Source of the DNA: Glandiceps talaboti | Lineage: Eukaryota > Hemichordata > Enteropneusta > Spengelidae | Assembly: GCF_964340395.1 (NCBI RefSeq) | Contig: NC_135565.1 | Span: 11,804,242-11,847,741, forward strand | DNA: 43,500 nucleotides | Direction of reading: 5' to 3' | Part shown: one piece after another, positions 1-12,100 of the stretch | Layout of the letters: the number at the start of each line of letters is the position of its first letter | Numbering within the stretch: position 1 is the first letter of the stretch | Notes under the pieces: model-generated | The model's input: only the letters and a program-made list of their open reading frames with translations | Databases searched by the model: none | What the model was told of the DNA's origin: nothing | Program-made: the position numbers and the translations under genes

Positions 1-457
1 ACAACAATGTTCGACCAAGTATTTCTCTTAGTCTGCATCTGTCTCAAGCTGTACTACAACCAGGGCGTTTCTCTATTGTTCGCAGTGTAATCATTTATTC
101 CCTGATGTTTAATTAGTGTACATTTAACTAGTGGATGTTTAAGTAGAGTCTTCAGGATAGGGACACTGTGGGATATCTAATCTGATATAATAAACAAAGT
201 TGTAAAGTTGTATTGTCTTCTAGTTGCTAATTTAGCATCAAATGTTGGAGTTGTTTGTTTACCGTCTGAGTGAAGTGAGTGAGTGTATGATTGTCATATA
301 GTGACTAGCCAGCCTTGGTCTTATCAACAATTTGTTTACAATGAAACATCAGGGAATGAAGGATTACTCTGTGATCAATAGAGAAACTTGCTGCTAGTAG
401 GTAGTTTCAGCTCAGCTTGAGACAAGCTAAGAGATACAGTTGGTCGAACATTGTTGT
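1..457. mobile_element. Foldback / MITE-like element with long inverted repeats (left edge at window start)
   Basis: The first ~113 bases are repeated in inverted orientation at about 345-457. The outer tip ACAACAATGTTCGACC matches the reverse complement of 442-457, and an inner block around 72-113 matches the inverse of 345-390 with a few mismatches. The middle ~230 bases are unique. No coding frame is seen, so this looks like a non-autonomous foldback or MITE. The left flank is outside the window, so target duplication cannot be judged. Confidence 0.7.
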
Positions 458-506
458 ACTCTATGAATTAAATATATAATAAAATGTTTTTCTTTGTATT
501 TTACAG

Positions 507-589
507 GTGTTAGTGCAGGATCTAGGATTTCACAATCTGCCAGCTATCTACTACTAATTGCCACTACAGTTTTCTTACGTTACTGTTAA
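507..589 (+). CDS. Terminal exon of an unseen gene encoding a GPI-anchor signal
   Basis: A strong acceptor (TTTGTATTTTACAG) ends at 506. In phase 1 the exon reads 26 whole codons to TAA at 587-589: a small-residue stretch (VSAGS), a short polar spacer (RISQSAS) and a hydrophobic run (YLLLIATTVFL) ending RYC. That is the layout of a C-terminal GPI-attachment signal, as in IgLON, contactin or lachesin-type surface proteins. The other two phases hit stops, at once or within 17 codons. An AATAAA 23 bases past the stop supports a terminal exon. Upstream exons lie outside the window, so the protein family is an inference. Confidence 0.55.
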
Positions 590-611
590 TTTTCATATTA
601 GGCCACATAAA

Positions 612-617
612 AATAAA
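612..617 (+). terminator. Poly(A) signal of the GPI-signal exon
   Basis: AATAAA lies 23 bases after the TAA stop of the + strand terminal exon and is followed by a T/G-rich stretch. This gives a short 3' UTR. Confidence 0.5.
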
Positions 618-937
618 TCTTTGTTTTCCGATACCATGACTTCAGATAATAGGGTAGGTAGTTCGGAAATGTATTTTATTTACTTTTAATTTTTTTTAAA
701 AAATTACTTCGACCCCAAGATAGGATAAGATACTGATCGATCGCAATATTTTGTAATAAATGGTTTGGTGTAAAAGAAATAATTGAAAGACAATCATAGT
801 TAATTAGACAAACACGATTATGCAGACTGTACTGTTATGGTCTAAAAAGATCTAAACTATCACAGTTGTGGCATGAAGTTGTACACGGAAATAAATTGTT
901 ACCATTTTATCTATTTGGCATGGGAAGAAAAGTTTTA

Positions 938-990
938 GGATCGGAGGCTTAAACTAGGGTCGGGCGGGTTATCGGAAACACACATTTTAC
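938..990. repeat. Dispersed repeat copy A
   Basis: About 52 bases, containing GGCTTAAACTAGGGTCGG and ATCGGAAACACACATTTT, recur with few changes at about 14631-14690. A weaker match lies near 6927-6965. No coding potential is seen. Confidence 0.5.
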
Positions 991-2384
991 ATTTAGCCTG
1001 AGCAATATTTATCTTCGGTTGTGAATGTAACAGTTTATAGGGACTTTTGCTTTTTGTAAGAAACCAGTAACCAGCAGACATATATACTCAGTCTAACATG
1101 CGCAGATGCATTTAAAAGCATCTTTGTTATTCATTACTTCTACAAATAGGGAAGGTTTGTCGATAAGTGGAATCTTTTCTTTTTGAATAATTAACGAAAA
1201 GCGTCCATTTCAAGGCATTTTGTACAATGTTATTTTTTTGAATATGTATATAATTATATGGCAAATGTTATATGGAATTCGGAAACGTAAATTTGCCAGA
1301 ATTTCATCGTTCAGTATCTTGGTATTCAGTTGTCGGGACTGGGAATAGTCCTCCTGACGTCTTTGTACTTATACCTCTAAATACTATTTTAGTTCATGAA
1401 ATAGAGTTAGAACTAGAACTTTGTATGTGTAACTTTGCTGTAAGTATATGTAAACGCGTTCGATAAAGTCAAGACGAGGTCGGATTATATCGCTGAGCCG
1501 GGTTGACTAGGTCTACTCACTTGGCACGCGATGTACACGGCGGGTAGCTTGCATTCGGATTGTTATATTACATCAATACATGTGACATTCATAGTTTATA
1601 TATCCACCCAGCCGTTAGTAAGAGATAAAATAAAATTTCAGGAGCTCTTTTTGAGCATCTTACAGTCTAATCCAGTCGCTCTCTTCATTAATATGAACGA
1701 AAACTGTATACGAAATATTAGCGAGATGCAAATTAGGACTACAAATCCATGGTTTGTTGGTGAAAAGATAGACGTGTACAGAAATTATTGTTTTATTGAT
1801 CTCATTAAAAATAAGCCATTAAAATTTGTATTGGGTACTGAATATAATGTAACAAGTGTATGTGAACGGCATTGGAATTAATCACTACTTGACGTTGCTT
1901 GGAAACATTCTCCACCGAACTACAGGTGTGGGTTCAATGTCATATGCCTGTTTGTCTGCCTGTCTGTTTTGTAGATGAGTGATTTTTGGTATCGAACTTC
2001 CCCTCTCAAACTTCTGAGGATGAAATTTTGGTTATGATTCTTAAGTGTTAGTCTGCAAATGTTGAGTTTGTCATGCTTACGCGTTTTACACTAACATGTA
2101 ACTAAACTTCTCCTTTGTCGCAAACATAACGGGAAGCGAAACAATGTCACACTATCCAAAATACCATCAATGGCTAAAGTAATTAAATTTAAGGAAATGG
2201 CAAATGCGGAAGTTTTAGAAGCCCCTTCCCTACATTGTCTATATAAACATAGACACTGGTGAGAGAGAGCTCTGAAAGCTGCACGGGGTCTCTTATCTTC
2301 ACCATACACCCACCAAGTTTCACTAACAAACTTCCGGTATTGTGTGCATGAATGCGAGTCATGGTAACAAATCTCACTACTCAC

Positions 2385-2600
2385 CTCAGATAATCTCGTT
2401 TGCATAACTTCCTGCCGTGTTTGTAGTACACTCTGCAACCAACCTCTCCCAGACGACACTGACAGAGATCACAAGACAAACAATCTTCGTGCCAAAATGT
2501 ATCCAGGGCTTTCAGAAAATATCGCTCCTTAATATTGGCATGGCACCCATCACATTCCAATTTCGAGGGGTGAATATGCAAGACCTCATCCACAGTTTCC
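2385..2600 (-). CDS. LMO2: LMO2-type LIM-only protein: exon with first LIM domain
   Basis: The exon lies between acceptor ATTTACCAG and donor AG|GTGAGT, and enters and leaves in phase 2. It encodes a linker ([14 protein letters not shown]) followed by one complete LIM domain with zinc ligands C-x2-C, H-x2-C, C-x2-C and C-x-x-D. It contains the signature stretches [19 protein letters not shown] and CRLGEVG, ending CKRDYLR. The linker VDEVL plus SCDLC match LMO2 better than LMO1/3 or LMO4. LMO2 is a nuclear adaptor with no DNA binding of its own that bridges LDB1 with bHLH and GATA factors in blood and vascular programmes. The first coding exon and the second-LIM exon are not identified in this window. 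Confidence 0.88.
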
Positions 2601-3151
2601 CTGGTAAATAATTGAATATGTAACCGTATCTCCAACAGGCAAATGTGAGTGGGTCTACGATATTGTGTGCTAAGAGCATGATCTATAAAGTTTGTGTATA
2701 TCAACTAATGAAGTCTTATACATATGAGAGTAATGCGAAGTAATTTTTACATGAATAACAACAAATAGCTACAAATAGCTATAGGCCGTTATTTCCACTT
2801 TAATATACAAAATGTAACGTCACATTTGAGAGTGAACACTTTCATTCCCAATTCATTAGGGACATCCCATGCTCATGATGACGTCATGGTGTTTACTGAT
2901 GTTGGACTAGTGCATAAGGAACAACTAGAGTAGCAACCTGAGTCAAAGTTCAATTAAAAAGGGTACCCAACTTCTTCAATATCTGCACGCGCGTTCCAAG
3001 TTTAGTGTAATGAAACTGTCACAAGACTGTGTGATGGGGAATACAATATATCTATAAACAATCAGACCGTGAATAAACAGACTCTCCCGTTGTATTAGGT
3101 GAAGTTAAAGACTATTTGTGAACAGTTTTGAACAATATTAACATTGTCAGT

Positions 3152-3154
<3 letters not shown>

Positions 3155-3238
<84 letters not shown>
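3155..3238. repeat. (AT)n microsatellite
   Basis: About 84 bases of uninterrupted AT dinucleotide. Confidence 0.95.
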
Positions 3239-3241
<3 letters not shown>

Positions 3242-4919
3242 TCGTCTTGTCAAAAGTAAAATACGAGAATACGAGTGCAAAATTTAGTATATCAACGGCG
3301 AATTTATCGCTTTATAATTTTGCACCGTCAAAACAAAAGTTGTTTTTTAAAAGTGTTAGGGGTTTTAATATTAAATTTAACTTTTTTTTGCACCGGCACC
3401 GTCCAAGGTCAGGTGTCGCGGAAGAAATACGCGTAACCGCTCTGGTTTGAGAGAATGAACATGCCGAAATACTGTTGAAAGGGCCATGTCTCTATTTGAC
3501 GAAGTGTACACCATTGCCGTCAAGATAGAAATACTAATAACGCACCTGCCTTGTGTCACCGTGACGCCACACATAGTCACCGGGCCCCCCATCCCCTTAT
3601 AGGCTCGTGTGTTTCATTTCAAATAATATTACTCGGAATCCTGCATTCAACATTTGTTTATTCTCTCAATCAATTAACATTAGTTCTCACATTGTCAAAG
3701 TTTCGCTTCGGAAACAAAACGAAGCAAAACGTCCTAAATATGACCAACACACAAGATGTAGTCAAAACGGGAAGTGTACAACTGCGAGTAGCTAGAACCA
3801 CCGTCTCCATAGCAACAGTCCGTTTCGGTGGTGAAATGCACATGTAACACCAACAAATACATATTTGAACCAGAGCTATACAACATTATGGCGTTTTCAT
3901 AATTTTTACAAATACTACTTGCAGACGACGGAGTACTGGGTTATCACTACTTTACATTGGCCTATTGTTTGAACACTCGTCCCTCACTCATCCCAAAATG
4001 TTTCTAACCATGCTCAAAATTTCTAAAGACAAGCTCGTCGTTAGAATAATATGCATACTGCATAGAACTACGAACAAATTGTACTTTGCAGCTTACCCCT
4101 GAGTAAATGATGACATTGTAGACGAATTCTGCTGTAGTGCTAACGTCCTCTACATAAAGTTTTGTGTTGTCTATGAATGAGCCCTCAAACTTGGTGTGTC
4201 TGAAGTTACTTGTTATATAGACGGACAAGTCACGTGGCAGTTAATGAAACCATGGCTTCGAGTCACGACTACGTAAAGAGGACGCGGAAGTGTTCACTCA
4301 AGGCCCCATTAGCAGTAACATTTATCAATTTACAACCAAGCGTTGTCATACGATACGTAAATGCAAACCATGTAAAAGGACGCGATCAGTTTCGGACCTC
4401 GCATCCGCTTTTTTTGCACGACTATATCATAAATTTGACCTGGAGTATTTTATGCATTGCTTGTGGCCATTAACTAAATAAACAATACCGATATATTTCA
4501 TTAAGCGTACCATTTGTCCGTGTACCACCTATCCAACAGAGGCTACAAGTGAGAATCACAACATACAAAAAATACTATAAAAAATACATCAATTTTAAAC
4601 CCAACAGTGGATGTACAGAACGGCTACTGCATGCACTGGCACTTGTGTGAGTTACACTAAAGCTGAAATGACCTTTTTGACATTCATGTACCAGAATCGG
4701 AAGTACATATACGAGTCGACCCGCATCTTCACAAAGGACGGAAAGACGATACCCACATACATGTATCATACACATGGCCCCACCAGGGGAACTCACGCAT
4801 CACGCTACTACTTCCATCGGTGCAATAAAGCTAAAACGCATACACTTATTCTATGCCAATTTAAACGTAGTTCGTGTATATTTGTTATGACATCTGGCCT
4901 CGCCAGGTTCATGAAGATT

Positions 4920-4973
4920 TATGTATGTATGTATGTATGTATGTATGTATGTATGTATGTATGTATGTATGTA

Positions 4974-5020
<47 letters not shown>

Positions 5021-5059
5021 ATGTATGTATGTATGTATGTATGTATGTATGTATGTATG
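4920..5059. repeat. (GTAT)n-(GT)n-(GTAT)n compound microsatellite
   Basis: A tetranucleotide GTAT run is split by a (GT)n core near 4980-5003. Open frames across it on both strands are repeat artefacts. Confidence 0.95.
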
Positions 5060-5611
5060 CACTGTGTATGCTATTGAAATCGTAAAATTTGTGTCTGCTA
5101 GCAGCACGGCATGCTAACGATAGGCGCCTATCTCCTGCATTCCTTGCTGATGACAGGTGCCTGTCAGGTGCCTATTTTAATATGTGTAATTATACACTAA
5201 CCCCCCCCCCCCTCTCCCGCCCGCATTCGAGAGATGTACAATTGTATGCATGACATAATACAACATTACTATAATAACAGTGGCACTGATCGACTTCTGC
5301 GTCCATACATAACAATAAGAGACATCTTTATTAATAAGGAAACAGACGTGGACTTTGCAAACAGGTTCTCATATTGGGCTGTAACCTGAACTTGGAGATA
5401 TTCGCCAGCCCCAGGCGGTTTTCTCTTTTAATCTTAATTTTGAGCAGAAACAGCATCCCTCACGATAACTAGTGGGAGGGTGTCTTCCTCTGGCACGATG
5501 AGCACTTTTTTGAAAATAAGGACATGTAGGCATGACACCCCAAATTTCTCTCTAGATACCCCTGCCGTATAAATTCTGACCGCAGTCTGTATTTGTGTGT
5601 ACATGTACAGG

Positions 5612-5704
<93 letters not shown>
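5612..5704. repeat. (ATCT)n microsatellite
   Basis: About 23 perfect units of the tetranucleotide TATC. Confidence 0.95.
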
Positions 5705-5705
<1 letters not shown>

Positions 5706-7499
5706 ACACATTGTTACATCTTCATTTACTGCATAAAAAATGTATGAACCAACAAATTCGTCTATGAAGGCAATCTCACAATATGTGCGAACTACCCGTA
5801 TTGTACTATTAAAGTAAACACTTTAACGTCACTATTACACAGCAGTGACTGCTTACTGTATTTTAGCAACTTGTCGTACACTGACCCCCCCCCCCTCTCC
5901 ATTCAGCAGTTCAAGACAACACTGCAGCTTCAAGGATGTCACGTACACAGTTGTAGGAAATCGAGTATTAGGTGTTATTATGTACAGACTGAGTTACGAT
6001 TTCTGCTAGCTGCGTGCATGTTGCTATGGTATCCGTGGATTTAATAATCATTGTGGAGGGTAGTACGCGTGGTAACTCATGGCAATTGATCTAGAACATA
6101 TAATAATTTCTAATCCAATTATTATCGTTTGAGTCGCTGAATGAAAGGTTAATCCCAACGTAACATATCGACTATTTTTATCTATTCTTATTACGATCGA
6201 GGACAGAATGTATCAATTGAAAAAAACAATCATAAAAGCCGTCAGGATCAGAGTAGCAAACAAGCGATAAAAGTGAATAATCGTTGTCAAATCCAATGCT
6301 GAGTTTAAAGTGAACAATTTAGCTCTAATCGAAAGGGTATGCCCGAATTCAAAACTATACTGTTTAATAACCTCGAGTCGAGGACATTTTTCTACATTTT
6401 TCTACATGTAGGCAGTTCGAGCGTGATTTCCTGTCATTTCTCGTCATAACGACCATGACTTGTAATAACCGGATGACATTTTCACTCCAGCATTAGTTTC
6501 ACAAGGATATAGTACATGTAGACACGATTACAACAACAGTGCTTAATAATTAGCCATGGAAAAGAAAGTGTTTCGTTTCTCGAACAGAGCCTGTGCGTCA
6601 CCCGAGAACATGCGCACCAGAGCTTTTTGGGGGGTCCATTTTTTTCAAAACCAGTGCAGTACACTGTGACGGTCGGAAAATCATATTTTAACTGTGTGTG
6701 TAAAGGACTTTAACTTAAGTATACGTCTGCTTGCCATGTACACCGTGAACGTTTTAAATCATATCAAACGATACATTTCATTCATTATGAGTCCTGTGCT
6801 TTTTTTCCCTCTGGGTATAATCCTATTTTAAGTTGATGTCAGTTTTCCGCATACACTATTTCTCGCGAGACTTCATAATTTTCGCGATTTTATTTTAGTT
6901 TTTTTTTTCGAATACGTAAAAATGGTAAGGGTCGGCAGTGAAACACTAGGAGGGGTTGGGTAACCGGAACCAAACGATTATTTTTAGTCAAAAAGTAAAA
7001 AAAAAACGTGTTCACGGAAAGTAAGCCAATCACCACACCCGGCCCTCTATCAGTATCTCAGCGCCACTCTCATTGTACCCCTGAGCAACATGTACGAAGC
7101 ATTGTTTTCTTGGCCTTGCAGAACGAGATCTGCGCATGCTTCTTTGTGAGTTTGATGAACTTCTAAAATTTGCTCGTGTCTCAAAGGGAAATCATAAATT
7201 GTATCACGTGTTTTCATCAGCTATAATCTCCCCTCCCGCGTTTAACCCCCCCCCCCCCATAACTTTCCCACTCCATTGAATACTGTTGCACTTCCTGGGT
7301 CTCGGTATTACCCCATCAGTAACCTAACTAACAGTACGAGTAGTGTAGTATTGGTTACATTCGAGACATCATGGTTTACATCGTCTCTTTGTTTTGTTGT
7401 GAAATTTGTGGTCATCGGACAACGAGGAGACTGGAGCTCAACACGTTGCATTAAATATAGCAAGATGAAGTTTTAAGTAATTCGGTGATGCCTATCCTC

Positions 7500-7622
<123 letters not shown>

Positions 7623-7968
7623 TCTTCTTCTTCTTTTTTTTTGGGGGGGGTGTGTGTTTGGTTGTTGTTTTTCAAACGCCATTTCATTCCATAATTAGTA
7701 GTCACTGGCCGTTGGTGGTGTACTACTGATGCACAGTGCACGTGGTGCGAGAAAAGTTTCTATACTATGTGCATTTCACGGAATTTTAATCTGAACGTGC
7801 ATAATATCATTTGTACAGCACTAGAAAGGGATATCAATTAGATAACCGACTAAATAAATAACAGAGGGAAAGGCAAACCAATTTTTTCTGGCATATTGTG
7901 ACCATTTTGTGTTTGGAAGGGAATCAATAATGACAGAACTGATTCAAAATCGATGAAGGTATTTATGT

Positions 7969-8423
7969 GGGGGCGAGATCAATAGTTCAATGTAGGATAA
8001 AAAGCTATATATATTCTTATACTTAAGCCTCAGACCCCCCCCCCCCCCCGCGCCCATTCCCCTTCTAACTATATTGGGCAAAATTTTAAAAATTGTTTCA
8101 GACAACAAATTAATGTCAAATCTGTGTTTTAATATGAAGTGCTATGAATATAAAGCAAATATATAATTATGTAGTGAGGAAACAATATGTCTTTTATTGA
8201 CACTTTAAATGTACTTTATTTTGGTGCCATGCATTTATATGTTGAAAATACTTCAATTTCTCAATTTGATGGCATGTTTTAGAAATGTGTATTTAGGGGT
8301 ACAAAACAGGTTCCATTAAAAGTAAAATTCATTTTAGAGGATGAGAACTAATGTGGCTCATTCCCCACCCCTGTAAAAGAATTTTTTTTTAAATCCTACA
8401 TTGAAATATTGTTCTTGCCCCCT
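7969..8423 (+). mobile_element. MITE copy 1, downstream of the cadherin last exon
   Basis: The ends are inverted: GGGGGCGAGATCAATAGTTC on the left matches the inverse of the sequence around 8390-8422 (AATCCTACATTGAAATATTG then CTTGCCCCC). A second copy in opposite orientation is at about 10148-10550 and shares internal sequence. No open frame of note. The family looks like a short non-autonomous DNA transposon. Confidence 0.65.
8193..8220 (-). terminator. Secondary poly(A) signals inside MITE copy 1
   Basis: Two minus-strand AATAAA hexamers, at 8193-8198 and 8215-8220, lie within the MITE and could serve as distal poly(A) signals for the cadherin gene. Confidence 0.3.
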
Positions 8424-8435
8424 TAACATGTTTAC

Positions 8436-8441
8436 TTTATT
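8436..8441 (-). terminator. Likely poly(A) signal of the mucin-cadherin gene
   Basis: A minus-strand AATAAA about 420 bases past the TAG stop gives a 3' UTR of roughly 440 bases. The expected cleavage zone coincides with the edge of MITE copy 1. Confidence 0.45.
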
Positions 8442-8858
8442 TCACTTTTAAAATATTCAAAACAAGAGTAAAGTACACAATATTAGACGAGGAAAGCCCA
8501 GATAAACTTGACAGTATGACATCACTACAAATAATCCCAAAATTCCTTTCAAACGAGCATGCTCAGTTTGAATTGTTAAATGGCTAAAAAGTCGTCCCCA
8601 TATCAAAATAACAAAAATGTTGTTATTCAAAATACTTAACACTCCTCACAAATATCAGGTATTGACCAAACATATGTGATAACACTAACAATTCAATGTA
8701 ATCCACTACAATAAACATATTAACTAAGGAATGCAACAAACTCTAGAATCCAAACATATTTGGAAGTAAGCATTATACAATTTATGACATATACGGTTTA
8801 CTCGGGAAAAAAATCAAATGCTGCCATTGAAAAATAATTAGCATTTTAAAAATTACTT

Positions 8859-9166
8859 CTAATACACCTGGTCATGTTCAGCAAATGCTGATTGGTTGCT
8901 AGTTTGTTGAGGACCAATGGTGCTAGGAACAAGATAACCATCTGCATCACTATCGTTGTCAATCCAATCAGCTGGTGGTAGGGGTAGCACTATGTCCATT
9001 GTTTCGTCCTTCATGAAGACCCTTGTCTGGTCATCCCTTTCTGACGTCACAGCTGACGATCTTCCATGATCGTCTTCGATGTCAATATAACTCAAATTAG
9101 AAGTTCCTGAATATCTCTCTCTTTCCCTGGTCTCCCCAGTGGCACTTTCGTTGTTATTATTGTTAC
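8859..9166 (-). CDS. Mucin-cadherin exon 26: C-terminus and stop
   Basis: 308 nt, entering in phase 1, acceptor GTTATATACAG. It runs from [20 protein letters not shown] through SYIDIED and DADGYLVPS to HDQVY and TAG at 8859-8861. It is acidic, with several further tyrosines in possible SH2-ligand contexts (YIDI, YLVP). No PDZ-type C-terminus. Confidence 0.9.
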
Positions 9167-12100
9167 CTGTATATAACGATGCATTGGAATTATCAGATTA
9201 AAAGTTCATATTTAGCATGTGTGTGCCTGTCGGCCTGTCAACTCCAGCCATGGTGGCGCATCCACCAAGAGTGAGAGGAAGTGACGTGGGACACACAGAC
9301 GGAAGTGAGCAGCGTCCTTCTTACAAACGCACACTGACCGAGTGATGTGAATTTGAGTTCGATAATTGTGATGCATTGAAAGTAACAAAAATTATAATAT
9401 CATACACAACACAGTATAATCCTGATCGTTTTATCAATAACCATGTGCACTGTAAGATGTGCAGTTGTTTAAATATCGTATTTCTCACGTTAGCGCCCTC
9501 ACACGGACAAGCCCCCAGGGCTGTTGTTTAGACAATGTCTATTTTTACAATAGTTGCAGGTACAAAATAAATATAATAAATTACTACAATTTTTATTTCT
9601 GATTTGTTTGAATACCCAGAGGGACATTTAGAGTTTATGTCCAAAAATTTTAACTTTTACTCCTAGGTGGTTTTTAAAGAATTAAGTAAATGATGTCTCA
9701 CAAATTATGCTATCATTTTACTATGCATTAAAGCACACAAAGTCCTTTAAAGAGAAAATAAAAACAGATCCAAAAACAAACATACAAACAAACATGACAG
9801 ACTGTTAAAAGCTCGAAAACAGATATATAACGCCGAAAGGAATACAGGGGACAAACTCCGTCAAACTGACTGCCAGGCAGACAAACAAACAAACAAACAA
9901 ACAAACAAACAAACAAACAAACAGAGGAGACAGATAGCATTTACACTGTCCAATAAAGTGATAGATCTAGATGGCCGAGGGAGGGAAAAACAGATTGACG
10001 GACAGGTGTACCATCAGCCACACAAATATTGAACAAATGGATGTGGAAAATTGTTACATTAAAATGTTTATGAAGATATCATTCTGATGCAATTTAATGG
10101 CCTGTTAGACTTTCAGTCAACAAGGATGGAGGAAAGTAAAATTGACTAAGGGGCTAGATCAATAGTTCAGTGTAGGATAAAAATCTAAATTCTTTTACTT
10201 AGGGGTGGGGGAGGTGTTTGAGCCATTTTAGTTCTCATGCTGCAAAATCGATTCTACTTTAATGGATGTTTTGTGCCCCTGTAGCTAAGTACAAATATTT
10301 CTTCAAAAAATGTCAAATTCAGAAATTAAAGATTTGTTGCTATGGTAGCATACATAGGCATTACATTAAAGTACAGAGTGTCAGCATGAGAAATATTTTT
10401 ACTCTACATACTGGCTTTAGATTCATAGCACTACATATTGATTTGAAATTTTCAGTTTTCGCCAATTTAGTTAGGAGGTGGGTCTGAGGCTCAAGTGTAA
10501 GAATATTAATTTATTTTTTTATCCTACTTTGAAATATTGATCTAACCCTTAATCCTAAACACAACCAGCTGACTTATTACATTATACTAACCAGATGTTC
10601 TCATTGTTATATACTGATGCGTTATATCAGAGGCAGTACCAGGTGTTCGCATCGTCAAATACTGCTGCTTTTGGTCTTGGTCCCCAAAAAACGTTGCTAT
10701 ATCTTTATACTCGTACGGTTCACCATCTATCAGTAAAATAGCACCAGATAAAATATAATATGAAATTGAACAGGCAGTAACGATAAAAAGGCATCAGATA
10801 TATTACTTTGATACGTGAATTCATCAGCATGTGTCGAAAATGAACTGCTCGGGAGTGAACGGAAGACCAAATCGTGTGCCAAAAAAGATCTAATTGCAAG
10901 ACCAAAGTGGTTCTTCTTAATCAAATTATTCTAAATTAACGGTGACGGGAGGATGGTGTAAAATCTCTTTTAACACATCTCAAGCAATATATTGAAAACA
11001 AATTGTTAAATAGTAAATGGGAGATTTTTGTTCACGTGACGTTTTTTGATGTCTGTTGTGGTATTCGCTGAGTTATGTGTGATTAGGCATAGTAATTAGA
11101 AAACAGAGAAATATAGAAGCTGTCGTTTAAAGAACGGTCAGTGTGAAACTTTATAAACCAATCAGAATGCTAACGGTTAGTCTCCATAGCCCAAACGACT
11201 GACTATCTTCGACCACCCTGGAGTGGTGACTCTGAGTAAATAGACCGGGCAGTTACCCCATTTTTTAAAAACTTTAATAATGTCTGATGTCATATACAAT
11301 AAAACCTCAACTGAAAATACCGAGTGTTATGTACCAGTATCCAGGTCTATATTATCGTGTCTTACCTCCAGTCTCGGAACCTTCTACAACAAAGGATACA
11401 TTATCTACTTCTAAGAAGTCTTCCAATTCTTTGATCGATTCCCGATTGGCGGGTCTGTCGACAGAAGAACCAAGACAACAGAATTAGAATGGAAAGACGT
11501 ACATTATTATTAAACAAACACAGTCTATCACTCAGTGTTTGCTTTCGGATATGTTACAGTACAGAATGCACTAATGAATCAAGGCGAGGAGATTATGGTA
11601 ACTACTAGGTATGACGTCATTTTGTGTAAGTACGGTATACATATAGGCTACAGCGTCATGATTGGCCGAATATTTGGAATGAACATAGCTTGCAAACATT
11701 TGGGTATTGCTATACCTTACTAATATAAGAAAATAATAAATATACTTATTTTAGGGAAAGTATTACAGTTTTGACCAGAGTCTTTCTAGTGGCCCGTCAA
11801 AACCTACTTGGAAAAAATGTTGCTATTCTGATAACTATATAGACTCTCTTGGCATGTATCACTAGATGTCCAATGTACTTACAAGAAATTGTTCGCGTCT
11901 GATGCTTGACTACCATTGCCGGTGCCATATCCTTTACGACCTACTCCACCAAGTAACTTTTCATTAGAAGCTGTCAGCGAACGAGGTGGCAGTGGTGGGG
12001 GTTGTACAGAAGGCAATCCCTGTATGAGGTATGTCAAAATAATATTTCGAATGTCATAATTTTACCAAATGACAGGAGATAATATTTTATCAGAATATTA

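Larger units (their letters stand above)
590..2384. other. Non-coding stretch between the GPI-signal exon and the LMO exon
   Basis: Apart from the AATAAA at 612 and a dispersed repeat at about 938-990, I see no supported gene. A 116-codon open frame at 1531-1881 (+) has no recognisable domain and no convincing splice or start context. I looked on the minus strand for a second LIM domain (CxxC and HxxC pattern) and did not find one. Confidence 0.5.
9167..10591 (-). other. Last intron of the mucin-cadherin gene
   Basis: The intron contains an (AAAC)n run at 9881-9923 and MITE copy 2 at about 10148-10550. I see no other coding segment. Confidence 0.7.

Noticed and set aside
1531-1881. 116-codon plus-strand frame
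   Set aside because: No domain, no supporting splice or poly(A) context, and AT-rich composition consistent with chance.
4611-5117. 168-codon plus-strand frame
   Set aside because: A third of it is (GTAT)n translation and the rest has no recognisable domain.
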